From positions 8,526,501 through 8,590,500 of the forward strand of contig NZ_CP068985.1 of assembly GCF_019397265.1 (NCBI RefSeq): 64,000 bases of DNA. Reading direction: 5' to 3'. The notes under the pieces are model-generated. The model did not search any database. It was not told the origin of the DNA and saw nothing but the letters and a program-made list of their open reading frames with translations. Source of the stretch: Nonomuraea coxensis DSM 45129. Its GTDB lineage: Bacteria; Actinomycetota; Actinomycetes; Streptosporangiales; Streptosporangiaceae. Both the position numbers and the translations under genes were made by a program. Below, in pieces: positions 7,223 through 15,497 of this stretch (position 1 is its first letter; each line of letters starts with the position of its first letter).

Positions 7223-8017
7223 ATGTCGCAACTCGTTGATCGCGTCCACGAGGTCGTCACCGTGGAGAGAAGCGCTTTCTTGCTGAGAGATCAGGAAGGC
7301 ACGTTGGACGAGCCGCCCGGCTGGCCTCGGCTGGAGGAGATCTCAGCACGTCTCGCCCCTGACTCCTGGTTCGAAGCGACCCTGAACTGGGCGGTTTTCC
7401 TGAGCAGTGCCCCGTGGCACGAAACCCCGGTGACCCTGGAACTGTGGGACGGTCTCCCTCCCGGCATTTCCGGCTCCTGGGAGAGAAGTAAGATCACATC
7501 TTTCTACTCCAGCTCGGGTCTCGTCTACCTGAGCGAGCTGTTCGGCAGTGGCCCGCCGCCTGTCCCGATGAATCTGCGCAAGAAGGCCGGCGATTGGGCG
7601 ATCAGGGCCAGTCGTCGCCCGGGAACCGGCTGGAGCTGGCCGGACGAAGATGCTCCGCCACGAGGAGTCGAGGAGTGGCGTGTGCAGTTCTGGCCTCACC
7701 CGCCGGCACTGTCGCGCGACGCTCGAATGGCTTCTCTTCGCGTCGCCGGGATTCGCGGGGCGGGTTGCGGTGGTAAGGGCCAGGAGCATGCCCCACGCGG
7801 CGACCAGTATCGCGGCCAACGAGTTCCACCAGTTCGGTGTCAGCCAGGGGAAAGAGCCGGCGATGAATGCGGCTGCGGCGAAGATGCCGGCGGCTCGTCC
7901 GATCAGTCCGGCGCGGGTCGACCAGGTGAGCGTGACCGCGGCAACGGCGAAACCCAGGAACGCCAGATGCAGGGCGCCGAACGCCGAGCTGACGGCCAGG
8001 GCCAGAACCTCGGCTGA
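7223..8017 (+). CDS. Hypothetical protein with a read-through C-terminal tail
   Basis: The first 155 or so residues look like a genuine soluble protein rich in Trp and Pro (blocks GTLDEPPGWPRLEEISARL, WFEATLNWAVFLSSAPWHET, ELWDGLPPG, and GVEEWRVQFWP). The natural end should come near base 7700. Instead the frame continues for about 310 bases as a basic, Gly/Arg/Gln-rich sequence of no protein-like character, antisense to the membrane-protein gene on the other strand. The start at 7223 (ATG) is reasonable. The function is unknown; the size and context (beside a DUF6461 gene) would suit an immunity-type protein, but this is a guess. Confidence 0.5.
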   Translation: MSQLVDRVHEVVTVERSAFLLRDQEGTLDEPPGWPRLEEISARLAPDSWFEATLNWAVFLSSAPWHETPVTLELWDGLPPGISGSWERSKITSFYSSSGLVYLSELFGSGPPPVPMNLRKKAGDWAIRASRRPGTGWSWPDEDAPPRGVEEWRVQFWPHPPALSRDARMASLRVAGIRGAGCGGKGQEHAPRGDQYRGQRVPPVRCQPGERAGDECGCGEDAGGSSDQSGAGRPGERDRGNGETQERQMQGAERRADGQGQNLG

Positions 8018-8389
8018 CAGGCGGATCTCGAACACCGGGTAGACCAGACGCCCCATCGCGAGCAGGAGGACGACGAGGGCGACGAGGGCGGTCGTCAGAG
8101 CGGTCACGCCCACGTTGATCCGGGCCGACCGTTCGGCGTTGCGCGTGCCGAAGAGGCTGCGGGCGCCGGCTCCCCAGCAGATGACCGCGAAGAACAGCAG
8201 TTCGTCGCTCCAGGACAGGAGCGAGTGACCGCGTTCCACCCATGCCGTCATGGCAGCGGCGTCGGAAGGCGCGCCAGGGAGCAGGGACAACAGGAGAAGG
8301 GCGGCGGCGGTGAGGAGTGCCCCGACGATCATCAGCCGGCGGTGCACCCGTAGGCCGATCGCTTGGCGTGACGTGGTTTCTTGTGTCAT
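7343..8389 (-). CDS. Multi-pass membrane protein with a read-through C-terminal tail
   Basis: Residues 1-215 encode about seven transmembrane helices (for example MIVGALLTAAALLLLSLLPG and LVALVVLLLAMG), starting at the ATG at 8389 after GAGAGG. The helix pattern resembles small DUF998-like or DUF4386-like actinobacterial membrane proteins. After residue 225 the sequence turns into a basic hydrophilic tail of about 120 residues that is simply the antisense of the gene at 7223. The true stop has evidently been lost by a deletion or frameshift between the two convergent genes, so the real coding part probably ends near 7720. Confidence 0.55.
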   Translation of the reverse strand: MTQETTSRQAIGLRVHRRLMIVGALLTAAALLLLSLLPGAPSDAAAMTAWVERGHSLLSWSDELLFFAVICWGAGARSLFGTRNAERSARINVGVTALTTALVALVVLLLAMGRLVYPVFEIRLSAEVLALAVSSAFGALHLAFLGFAVAAVTLTWSTRAGLIGRAAGIFAAAAFIAGSFPWLTPNWWNSLAAILVAAWGMLLALTTATRPANPGDAKRSHSSVARQCRRVRPELHTPLLDSSWRSIFVRPAPAGSRATTGPDRPIAGLLAQIHRDRRRATAEQLAQVDETRAGVERCDLTSLPGAGNAGRETVPQFQGHRGFVPRGTAQENRPVQGRFEPGVRGETC

Positions 8390-8562
8390 CGGACCGCCTC
8401 TCGTTGAGCGGTTAGGCCCTCAGCGCCGTGGAAAGCCATGTCTGCGGCAGGGGCGGGCGCTCCAGCTCCGGGATGATGGCCATCCGTCACGTAGGTGGCT
8501 GGGGGCGAATCTGTCGGACTGCTCTGGGACGATCGCCTCGATCGTCCATCCTCAGGAGACGC

Positions 8563-9141
8563 ATGACGGCCATGGCCAAGGCGACGGCAGCCACTTATGA
8601 GTGGCTCTACCAGGAGTTCACGGACGGCGTGGGCGACACCTGGCTCTGTGTCTGCTTCGTGCGGGACGTGCCTCCTGACGAGGCTCTGCGACGGGTGAAC
8701 GTGGTCCCGGGCAGCCCTCTGGAAGGGGAGGGGTTCGGTGTCGCGGCATACCGCGCCAGAGGCGGAACCGTCCTGGTCGAGTACGGATGGGGTGCCGTCG
8801 TCCACGACAGTGCCGGGCTCCTCTCCGAGGGCTCGGCCGCCGCCGCCGTCCGCGTGACGATCAAGGGGGCCGACTTCGGACTTCACGTGAACGGCGACTT
8901 GATCACGGCCTTCAGCCTGTACGGCTATCACTGGCGAGAGGGCGCCGAGCCCGATCGCCTTGAGTCCGACGTCACGGACCTTGGGCTGCACCTCGGCGGC
9001 GACGAACCGGGATTCGCCGGCGATCCCACCTCCGCGGCACTGGCCCTCGCGGAGCGAGCCACTGGCGTCCACTTCTCCCCTGCGGCCTACACGCGCACCG
9101 CGCTGGTCGGCTCGACCGAGCATCTCCATCCCTACGTGTAG
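8563..9141 (+). CDS. DUF6461 domain protein
   Basis: The 192-residue protein fits the actinobacterial DUF6461 family: an opening TYEWLYQEF segment, DTWLCVCFVRDVPPDEAL, a central VLVEYGWGAVVHDS and a later GADFGLHVNGDLITAF block. These are single-domain cytosolic proteins of unknown function that often occur in many copies per genome. The start is the ATG at 8563, four bases after AGGAG; an ATG at 8572 is also possible. The frame extends upstream to 8428 without family character, and that part was left out. Confidence 0.7.
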   Translation: MTAMAKATAATYEWLYQEFTDGVGDTWLCVCFVRDVPPDEALRRVNVVPGSPLEGEGFGVAAYRARGGTVLVEYGWGAVVHDSAGLLSEGSAAAAVRVTIKGADFGLHVNGDLITAFSLYGYHWREGAEPDRLESDVTDLGLHLGGDEPGFAGDPTSAALALAERATGVHFSPAAYTRTALVGSTEHLHPYV

Positions 9142-9179
9142 AGAAGGTCGAGCCGCCTGCGCGCGTCCGGAAACGAAAA

Positions 9180-9209
9180 CCCGCCCGCCCTGGGGGCAGG
9201 GCGGGCGGG
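9180..9209 (-). terminator. Rho-independent terminator of the DoxX gene
   Basis: A perfect 13-base-pair stem (CCCGCCCGCCCTG with its complement) closes a four-base G loop. On the minus strand it is followed by GTTTTCGTTT, a T-rich tail, just downstream of the stop at 9222. On the plus strand no T-run follows, so it mainly serves the minus-strand gene. Confidence 0.85.
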
Positions 9210-9221
9210 TGATCAGGGTGG

Positions 9222-9752
9222 CTACTTGAGCCACGGCGTGCGGCGGACGATGGCCAGGTTGCCGAGTCCGAGCGTGGTTCCGGCGCCGGCGAGGGCCAGG
9301 CCGATGAGGACGATCGAGTAGATGATGTGGTCGTCCATGAAGGGGTTGGTGGTCAGGGGCAGCTGGGCCGCCCACATCATCAGCAGCATCGCCGTGCCCG
9401 CGCCGGCCGCGATCCGGGTGCCGACGCCGAGCATGAGCGCCAGGCCGACGCCGGCCAGACCGGCCATGAACAGCCAGTCCACCCAGACCTGTCCGGCCAG
9501 CGCGCCGAAGAAGCCGCCGAGGGCGTTCTCGCCGGTGCCCTTGAGGAAGCCGGTCGTCGGGCTGCCGCCGTTGATCCAGGCCTTGGCCGCCGGGGTGGCG
9601 AAGCCCCAGCCGAAGGTCTTGTCCAGGAAGGCCCAGAGGAAGACCCAGCCGAGCGAGATCCGGGCGACGGCCCAGACGTAGTCGACCGCGGTCTTGCGCT
9701 CCGCCTTGCCCACGCCGACGTGCATCACAGGCTTGTTGATGGTGGTGGCCAT
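9222..9752 (-). CDS. DoxX-family membrane protein
   Basis: The 176-residue protein has four hydrophobic helices in DoxX/thiosulfate:quinone-oxidoreductase-subunit style: ARISLGWVFLWAFLDKTFGW, then a loop with NGGSPTTGFLKG, and later LAGVGLALMLGVGTRIAAG and AAQLPLTTNPFMDDH. The ATG at 9752 is chosen because GGAGG lies six bases upstream; the frame continues to 9863 without similarity. It follows the phosphoketolase gene by 124 bases on the same strand and ends in a strong terminator. A role in redox or low-oxygen metabolism is plausible from the family, but is not proven here. Confidence 0.85.
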   Translation of the reverse strand: MATTINKPVMHVGVGKAERKTAVDYVWAVARISLGWVFLWAFLDKTFGWGFATPAAKAWINGGSPTTGFLKGTGENALGGFFGALAGQVWVDWLFMAGLAGVGLALMLGVGTRIAAGAGTAMLLMMWAAQLPLTTNPFMDDHIIYSIVLIGLALAGAGTTLGLGNLAIVRRTPWLK

Positions 9753-9876
9753 GGCGGGCCTCCCTTTCCGTTTTCTCGGGTGTCCTTGTCGCACCTCCAT
9801 CACATCGGTTGCGGCCGCCGGCGCTGAGTGCCGTACGGCCTGATGCCGAAGGACCTTGGTCATCGCCAGTGTCCGG

Positions 9877-12309
9877 TCAGCCCTGCTGCGCCCAGTCGCC
9901 CAGCGACCAGTCGCGGACCTCGGGCATGTCCTCGAGGTGCTCGACGACGTACGCCTGGTGCTCGGCGAGTTTGCGCTCGCACCAGGCCATCAGGTCGCTG
10001 GCGCCGCGCGGCAGCCGCTTGGCGTTGTTGATGGCGTCCATGACCAGGTGGTAGCGGGAGGCGCGGTTGCGCACGGTCATGTCGAAGGGCGTGGTGGTGG
10101 TGCCCTCCTCGATGAAGCCGCGCACCCTGAACCGGTCGGCGTCCGGGCGGCCGTGCACGAGCTGGTGGACGGCGCCGGGGTAGCCGTGGAAGGCGAACAC
10201 GACGTCGACGGTGTCGGTGAACAGCTCGGTGAACAGGGTGCCGCTCATGCCGTGCGGGTGGTCCTTGGGCCGCATCAGCGTCATCAGGTCCACGACGTTG
10301 ACCACGCGGGCCCTGAGGCCGGGCAGCCGCTCCTTGAGGATCTGCGCGGCCGCGACCGTCTCCATGGTCACCACGTCGCCGGCGCAGGCCAGCACGATGT
10401 CGGGGTCGCCGGTGCCGTCGTCGGTGCCGGCCCAGTCCCAGATGCCGGCGCCGCGGGCGCAGTGCTCGACGGCCTGGTCGATGCTGAGCCACTGCAGTTG
10501 CGGCTGCTTGTCGATGACGATGAGGTTGATGTACGACCGCGACCGCAGGCAGTGGTCGGCCACGGACAGCAGGCAGTTGGCGTCCGGCGGGAGGTAGACG
10601 CGGGCGACGTCGCCCCGCTGGGTCAGCACGACCTGGATCAGCCCGGGCCCCTGGTGGGAGAAGCCGTTGTGGTCGTTGCGCCAGGCGGTCGAGGTGAGCA
10701 GCACGTTGAGGCTGGGCACCTTGGCCCGCCAGGGCAGCCGGCTCGCCTCCTGCAGCCACTTGCCGTGCTGCACCGTCTGGGAGGCGCTGACCATCGCGAA
10801 CGCCTCGTAGGTGGCGAACATGCCGTGCCGGCCGGTCAGCGTGTAGCCCTCCAGCCAGCCGTGGCAGTTGTGCTCCGACAGCACCTCCATGACCCGGCCG
10901 TCGCGGCTGATCGCCACGTCGTCGGCGGTGACGCGCTCGGCGAAGGCGCGGTCGGAGACCTCGAACACGGCGCCGAGCCGGTTGCTGTTGGTCTCGTCCG
11001 GGCAGAACAGCCGGAAGCTGTCGGGGTTGTCGCGGTAGACGTCGCGCAGCAGCTCGCCGAGCCGGCGGGTCGACTCGGCGCGCGTCCTCGCCGGTTGCGG
11101 CACCTCGACGGCGTAGTCGCGGAAGTCGGGCAGGACCAGATCCCGGGTGAGCAGGCCGCCGTTGGCGTGCGGGCTGGCGCTCATCCGCAGGTCGCCCTCC
11201 GGTGCCAGGCCGCGTACCAGCTCGGTGGGCGCGCCGGTGGAGTCGAACAGCTCCTCGGGCCGGTACGAGCGCAGCCAGCTCTCCAGGATCGCCAGGTGCT
11301 CCGGGTTGTCGCGCACCCCGGACAGCGGCACCTGGTGCGAGCGCCACGTGCCCGTCATCTGCACGCCGTCGACCTGCTCCGGCCCTGTCCACCCCTTGGG
11401 CGAGCGCAGCACGATCAGCGGCCACCGGGGCCGGCTTCCGTCCCACTCGCCGGTGCGGGCCAGGTGCTGGATGGCGCGGATCCTGCCCCATGCCTCGGCC
11501 AGCGTCGCCGCGAAGCGGTGGTGCATGCCCGGCAGGTCCGAGCCCTCCACCTCCAGCACCTCGTAGCCGTGGCCCTCCAGCAGCCGGCGTACCTCGGCCG
11601 GGTCCTTGCGGGACAGGACCGTCGGGCCGGCGATCTTGGCGCCGTTGAGGTGCAGGATCGGCAGCACGGCGCCGTCGCGCTCGGGGTTGAGGAACGACAC
11701 GCCCTTCCACGACCCCTCCAGCGGCCCGGTCTCGGCCTCGCCGTCGCCCACCACCGCGACCGCCAGCAGGTCGGGGTTGTCCATGACGGCGCCGAAGGCG
11801 TGCACCAGCACGTATCCCAGCTCGCCACCCTCATGGATGGAGCCCGGGGTGGTCACCGAGACGTGGCTGGGGATGCCTCCCGGGCTGGAGAACTGCCGGA
11901 ACAGCCGCAGCATCCCGGCCTCGTCCTGGCTGACGTGCGGGTAGATCTCGCTGTAGGTGCCCTCCAGGTATCCGGCGGCCACCAGCGCGGGCCCGCCGTG
12001 CCCGGGGCCGGCGAGATAGATCGCCTGCTGTCCGGTCTGCCGGATGAGGCGGGAGACGTGCGCGTAGATCAGCGACAGTCCCGGGCTGGTGCCCCAGTGG
12101 CCCAGCAGCCGCGGCTTGATGTGCTCCGAGGCCAGCGGCTCGCGCAGCAAGGGATTGCCCTGGAGATAGATCTGCCCGACCGTGAGGTAATTGCCGGCCC
12201 GCCACCAGGCGTCCAGCTGTTCGACCTCTTTGTCGTCCGGAGAGGCCAGCCTCCGCAGCATTTCCTCATCGACGGCCTTGCGGACCTGCTCATTCGAAAC
12301 TGCGGTCAT
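9877..12309 (-). CDS. xfp: Phosphoketolase (xylulose-5-phosphate/fructose-6-phosphate)
   Basis: The 810-residue enzyme has the usual phosphoketolase length. It is thiamine-diphosphate dependent and splits xylulose-5-P or fructose-6-P with phosphate to give acetyl phosphate (known for the family). Diagnostic stretches are the GHWGTSPGLSLIYAH block, GPGHGGPALVAAGYLEG, the cofactor motif VVGDGEAETGPLEG, and NDHNGFSHQGPG. The last has Gly where many family members have Asp (QDPG). The start at the ATG 12309 follows AAGGGA; a TTG at 12315 is possible. It is divergent from the DUF4389 gene. No acetate kinase is in the window, so the acetyl-phosphate route is completed elsewhere. Confidence 0.96.
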   Translation of the reverse strand: MTAVSNEQVRKAVDEEMLRRLASPDDKEVEQLDAWWRAGNYLTVGQIYLQGNPLLREPLASEHIKPRLLGHWGTSPGLSLIYAHVSRLIRQTGQQAIYLAGPGHGGPALVAAGYLEGTYSEIYPHVSQDEAGMLRLFRQFSSPGGIPSHVSVTTPGSIHEGGELGYVLVHAFGAVMDNPDLLAVAVVGDGEAETGPLEGSWKGVSFLNPERDGAVLPILHLNGAKIAGPTVLSRKDPAEVRRLLEGHGYEVLEVEGSDLPGMHHRFAATLAEAWGRIRAIQHLARTGEWDGSRPRWPLIVLRSPKGWTGPEQVDGVQMTGTWRSHQVPLSGVRDNPEHLAILESWLRSYRPEELFDSTGAPTELVRGLAPEGDLRMSASPHANGGLLTRDLVLPDFRDYAVEVPQPARTRAESTRRLGELLRDVYRDNPDSFRLFCPDETNSNRLGAVFEVSDRAFAERVTADDVAISRDGRVMEVLSEHNCHGWLEGYTLTGRHGMFATYEAFAMVSASQTVQHGKWLQEASRLPWRAKVPSLNVLLTSTAWRNDHNGFSHQGPGLIQVVLTQRGDVARVYLPPDANCLLSVADHCLRSRSYINLIVIDKQPQLQWLSIDQAVEHCARGAGIWDWAGTDDGTGDPDIVLACAGDVVTMETVAAAQILKERLPGLRARVVNVVDLMTLMRPKDHPHGMSGTLFTELFTDTVDVVFAFHGYPGAVHQLVHGRPDADRFRVRGFIEEGTTTTPFDMTVRNRASRYHLVMDAINNAKRLPRGASDLMAWCERKLAEHQAYVVEHLEDMPEVRDWSLGDWAQQG

Positions 12310-12369
12310 CAGCAACGTTCCCTTCCCGGCATGGTTGCGGTGATGGCTATTCGGCGACTATCAGTCCTA

Positions 12370-12451
12370 TCCCACAGGCAGTGGGAACAACAGCCCCGGG
12401 GGCACGCCTGGGCCCATCAGCGCGGTAGTGAGGACTTTCGCCCACAGGCAG
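12370..12451. promoter_or_regulatory. Inverted and direct repeats in the xfp/DUF4389 divergent region
   Basis: TCCCAC-AGGCA-GTGGGA (12370-12386) is a perfect 6-base dyad. The word CCCACAGGCAG occurs at 12371 and again at 12441, 70 bases apart. Just before the second copy is AGGACTTTCGCCCA, which faintly recalls DevR/DosR-type boxes. These lie in the 170-base region between two divergent genes and could be binding sites of a shared regulator. Confidence 0.4.
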
Positions 12452-12479
12452 CACCGGCGAAAGGTGGTGCGCTGGTCGC

Positions 12480-13865
12480 ATGAGTACTTATCCGGTGCGG
12501 GTCGAGGCTCGGCTCGAGGAGCCGCTGAACCGTGGCCTCTGGATCGTGAAATGGTTCCTGGCGATCCCGCATTACATCGTGCTGAGCCTGTTGTGGATCG
12601 CCTTCGGCGTTCTCACCGTCGTCGCGTTCTTCGCGATCCTGTTCACCGGGCGTTACCCGCGCGCGCTGTTCGACTTCAACCTGGGCGTATTGCGCTGGAC
12701 CTGGCGGGTGGCCTACTACACCTATGGCGCTCTGGGCACCGATCGCTATCCGCCCTTCACGCTCGGCGCCGCCCCGGACTACCCGGCCACCCTGGAGATC
12801 GACTACCCGGAACGGCTCTCGCGCGGCCTCGTCCTGGTCAAATGGTGGCTGCTGGCCCTCCCCCACTACCTCGTCGTGGGCCTGTTCACCAGCGGCAGCA
12901 TCATCTCCTGGAACAGCGCCCTGCCCGACGGCGGCGGCGTGTTCTACACCCTCGACTGGGGCGGCCTCATCGGCCTGCTGGTCCTCATCGCGGCGCTCTC
13001 CCTGCTGTTCACCGGCCGCTACCCCCACGGCGTCCACGATCTCGTGCTGGGCATGAACCGGTGGGCGATCAGAGTCGCGGCGTACGCCACGCTCATGACC
13101 GACGTCTACCCGCCGTTCCGGCTGGAACAGGGTGGTCACGAGCTGCCGCGCCTCGAACCCCCGCCCGCTTCGGCGCACACCCCCGCCCGGCACGGCCCCG
13201 CCTCCATCGTGGCCCTCACCGTCGGCGCCGTCCTCGCCTTCGGCGGGCTGGCCGCCGCGGCCACCGGCACCGGTGCCGCCCTGCTCGGGCAGGGTCGCGA
13301 CGCCGACGGCTTCATCGGCACCGGCCCGCAGCGGATGTCCACCTCCACCTACGCTCTCACCAGCGAGCAGATCGCCATCGCCGGGCAGGACGTGTCCTTC
13401 CTGCGCGACGGCGTGGGGCACGTGCGCATCAGCGCGTCCGGCACCCGCACCCCGCTCTTCCTCGGCATCGCCCGCGAGGACGACGTCACCGCCTATCTGG
13501 GCGACGTCACCCACGAACAGGTCATCCCGGGCGCCACCGGCGCCGCCTACGACCGTCGTCCGGGAACGGCCGCGCCGGCTCCACCCGCGTCCCAGACCTT
13601 CTGGGCGGCCACCGGCAGCAGCAGCTTGACCTGGGACGTCCGGCCCGGCGAGTGGACCGTCGTCGTCATGAACGCCGACGGCACGCCGGCAGTGGCAGCC
13701 GACCTGAGGGTGGCCGCCACCCTCCCCTGGCTGCGCGGCCTGACGGCCGGGCTCTTCACCGCCACGGCGATCCTGCTGGTCGCCGGCGCGGCGCTCATCG
13801 TGACCGGCGCCCGCCTGGCCGCCGCCCCGGCGTCGGCACCCGTGCCTGTCACTCCGACGCGCTGA
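12480..13865 (+). CDS. DUF4389 membrane protein
   Basis: The 461-residue protein contains two DUF4389 repeats (about 1-95 and 105-210). Each has a PLNRGLWIVKWFLAIPHY- or LSRGLVLVKWWLLALPHY-like helix and then an LFTGRYPR/LFTGRYPH turn and a DRYPPF/DVYPPF motif. A third hydrophobic helix near 235 leads to an extracellular beta-rich domain (about 270-425), and a final helix near 430-450 anchors the C-terminus. The function is unknown; such proteins are membrane proteins of actinomycetes. Divergent transcription from xfp through a repeat-rich spacer suggests common control. The ATG at 12480 has only a weak upstream site (GGTGCG). Confidence 0.85.
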   Translation: MSTYPVRVEARLEEPLNRGLWIVKWFLAIPHYIVLSLLWIAFGVLTVVAFFAILFTGRYPRALFDFNLGVLRWTWRVAYYTYGALGTDRYPPFTLGAAPDYPATLEIDYPERLSRGLVLVKWWLLALPHYLVVGLFTSGSIISWNSALPDGGGVFYTLDWGGLIGLLVLIAALSLLFTGRYPHGVHDLVLGMNRWAIRVAAYATLMTDVYPPFRLEQGGHELPRLEPPPASAHTPARHGPASIVALTVGAVLAFGGLAAAATGTGAALLGQGRDADGFIGTGPQRMSTSTYALTSEQIAIAGQDVSFLRDGVGHVRISASGTRTPLFLGIAREDDVTAYLGDVTHEQVIPGATGAAYDRRPGTAAPAPPASQTFWAATGSSSLTWDVRPGEWTVVVMNADGTPAVAADLRVAATLPWLRGLTAGLFTATAILLVAGAALIVTGARLAAAPASAPVPVTPTR

Positions 13866-14016
13866 CCCGTTGACGCGCGGCCCGAGCAACCCGGCCGGAT
13901 CCTCGGCCGGGAAACGGCCGGAGGCCGCATCGGCGTCGCCGTCGAGGAAACTCGGGAACCGCATGCCTTCGGCTGGGCAACATCTGTTGTCCTAATCTTT
14001 CGCCGAAAGGCCACAT

Positions 14017-14616
14017 ATGAGCGACATGAGCCGGGCGGGGGGCGATGACGCCTCCCATATCGAACGCTCCTTGCGCGAACCAGAAGCCTTCGCCGTGGTC
14101 TTCCGCCGGCATGCGTCCGACATCACCCGGTACGTCACCAGAAGGCTCGGGGTGAACGCCGCTGACGACGTGGTGGCGGAGACGTTCCTGACGGCATTTC
14201 AGCAGCGGGGACTCTACGACCGGAGTCGTCCGAACGCTCGCCCATGGCTGTACGGCATCGCCACCAATCTGATCGGCCGCCACCGGCGTACGGAGTTGCA
14301 CCAGCTGCGCGTCCTGGAACGGACAGGCACCGACCCGGTGACGGCTCCCTTCACGGACCGCAGCGACGATCGTGTCAGCTCCGAGGCCGCCCGCCACCGC
14401 CTGGCGGGGGCGCTGGCGACGTTGCCCAAAGGCCACCGTGACGCGCTGCTTCTCGTCGCCTGGGCCGGCCTCACCTATCCGGAGGTCGCGGAAGCGCTGG
14501 ACGTACGCCTCGGAACCGTGCGTTCGCGCATCAACCGGGCGCGCGGGAAGCTGCGCAAAGAGCTCGGAGGAGTCAATCCCATGACCATCGTCAGCGAGGA
14601 ACCCGTCCATGAATGA
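14017..14616 (+). CDS. ECF-type RNA polymerase sigma factor
   Basis: The 199-residue protein has sigma region 2 at about 25-95 (FRRHASDITRYVTRRLG, DDVVAETFLTAFQQ, PWLYGIATNLI) and region 4 at about 125-185 (LPKGHRDALLLVAWAGLTYPEVAEAL in two pieces, then LGTVRSRINRARGKLR). It lacks a C-terminal extension. The start at 14017 follows GAAAGG; a 12-base dyad CAACA-TC-TGTTG (13978-13989) lies upstream. It overlaps the next gene by eight bases. This pairing with a membrane protein is typical of ECF operons whose second gene senses the signal. Confidence 0.93.
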   Translation: MSDMSRAGGDDASHIERSLREPEAFAVVFRRHASDITRYVTRRLGVNAADDVVAETFLTAFQQRGLYDRSRPNARPWLYGIATNLIGRHRRTELHQLRVLERTGTDPVTAPFTDRSDDRVSSEAARHRLAGALATLPKGHRDALLLVAWAGLTYPEVAEALDVRLGTVRSRINRARGKLRKELGGVNPMTIVSEEPVHE

Positions 14617-15481
14617 GATGACCGAGCTCGAACACTTTCGCTCCGAAGTGCCACCGCCCACGCCGGACGCCCTGACCGCCCAGGAAGACCGTCTCCTGAG
14701 CGCCATGGCCGCCGTTCCCGCCACCGGGCGCAGGCGCCGCAGGAGTTCCGTGTTCGCCGGCCTGCTCGCCGCCGCCGGGTGCGCCGCCGCGGCCGTCCTG
14801 GGCCCGACGCTGATCAGTCAGGACGCCCTTCCCACCGCCTACGCCAACTCCGCCATCGCCGTCGAACTGCGCGGGGAGGAGTACGTCGCCACGATCAAGG
14901 ACCCGTTCGTCGACCATGCCCGCTACACCGAGGCGTTCAAGGCGCTGGGTCTTGACGTCACCCTCGACCTGCGGCCCGCCTCCCCCTCAGCGGTCGGCAC
15001 GGTCTTCCGGCTCGGCTTCAGCGGCACGACGGAGAAGGACCGCATCGGCGGCAGCCTGGAACCGGAAGGCTGCGTCTACGGTCGTCCCGGCTGCGCCTTG
15101 ACCATCACCATCAGCAAGGGCTTCAGCGGCAGGGGGACGATCTACATGGGCCGCCCGGCCAAGCCTTCCGAGCCGTACCAGAACAACGCGGACGCCGGCG
15201 CGAAGGGCGAGTCCCTTGAGGGCTACGACCCGAACGGGCGCACGGTCGCCGAGGTCCTCGCCGAGACGCGCAGACGCGGCCTGGAAGTGACGTTCCAGAT
15301 CATCGAGCCCGCCCCTGACGGGAACGGCTTCTCGATGAACCCCCGAGAGCAGTCGGCCGAGGTGGGCGATCGCTGGATCGTCTGGGCCGCTGAACCTCAC
15401 CGGCAGGGTGCGGTACGCCTGCTGGTCTCGGAGAAGCGCGTGGCGAAGAACCCCGTCCACGGGGGTGCGGGTCCTGAGTGA
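14609..15481 (+). CDS. Membrane-anchored protein partner of the ECF sigma factor
   Basis: The 290-residue protein has a cytosolic N-terminus (1-45, acidic then basic GRRRRRS), one transmembrane helix (about 48-68, VFAGLLAAAGCAAAAVLG) and a large extracellular part. The last 80 residues (GRTVAEVLAETRRRGLEVTF and following) resemble a PASTA-like fold. There is no zinc-type anti-sigma motif in the short cytosolic region. It overlaps the sigma gene and belongs to the CU044_5270-like group found beside ECF genes in actinomycetes. It is probably an anti-sigma or sensor, but that is from context only. Confidence 0.7.
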   Translation: MNEMTELEHFRSEVPPPTPDALTAQEDRLLSAMAAVPATGRRRRRSSVFAGLLAAAGCAAAAVLGPTLISQDALPTAYANSAIAVELRGEEYVATIKDPFVDHARYTEAFKALGLDVTLDLRPASPSAVGTVFRLGFSGTTEKDRIGGSLEPEGCVYGRPGCALTITISKGFSGRGTIYMGRPAKPSEPYQNNADAGAKGESLEGYDPNGRTVAEVLAETRRRGLEVTFQIIEPAPDGNGFSMNPREQSAEVGDRWIVWAAEPHRQGAVRLLVSEKRVAKNPVHGGAGPE

Positions 15482-15497
15482 TCACGGCCGAGCGGGT

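Noticed and set aside
9856..12483. An 875-codon plus-strand ORF opposite the phosphoketolase gene
   Set aside because: It is the antisense shadow of a clear enzyme gene in very GC-rich DNA, with a His/Gln/Arg/Val-rich composition and no domain.
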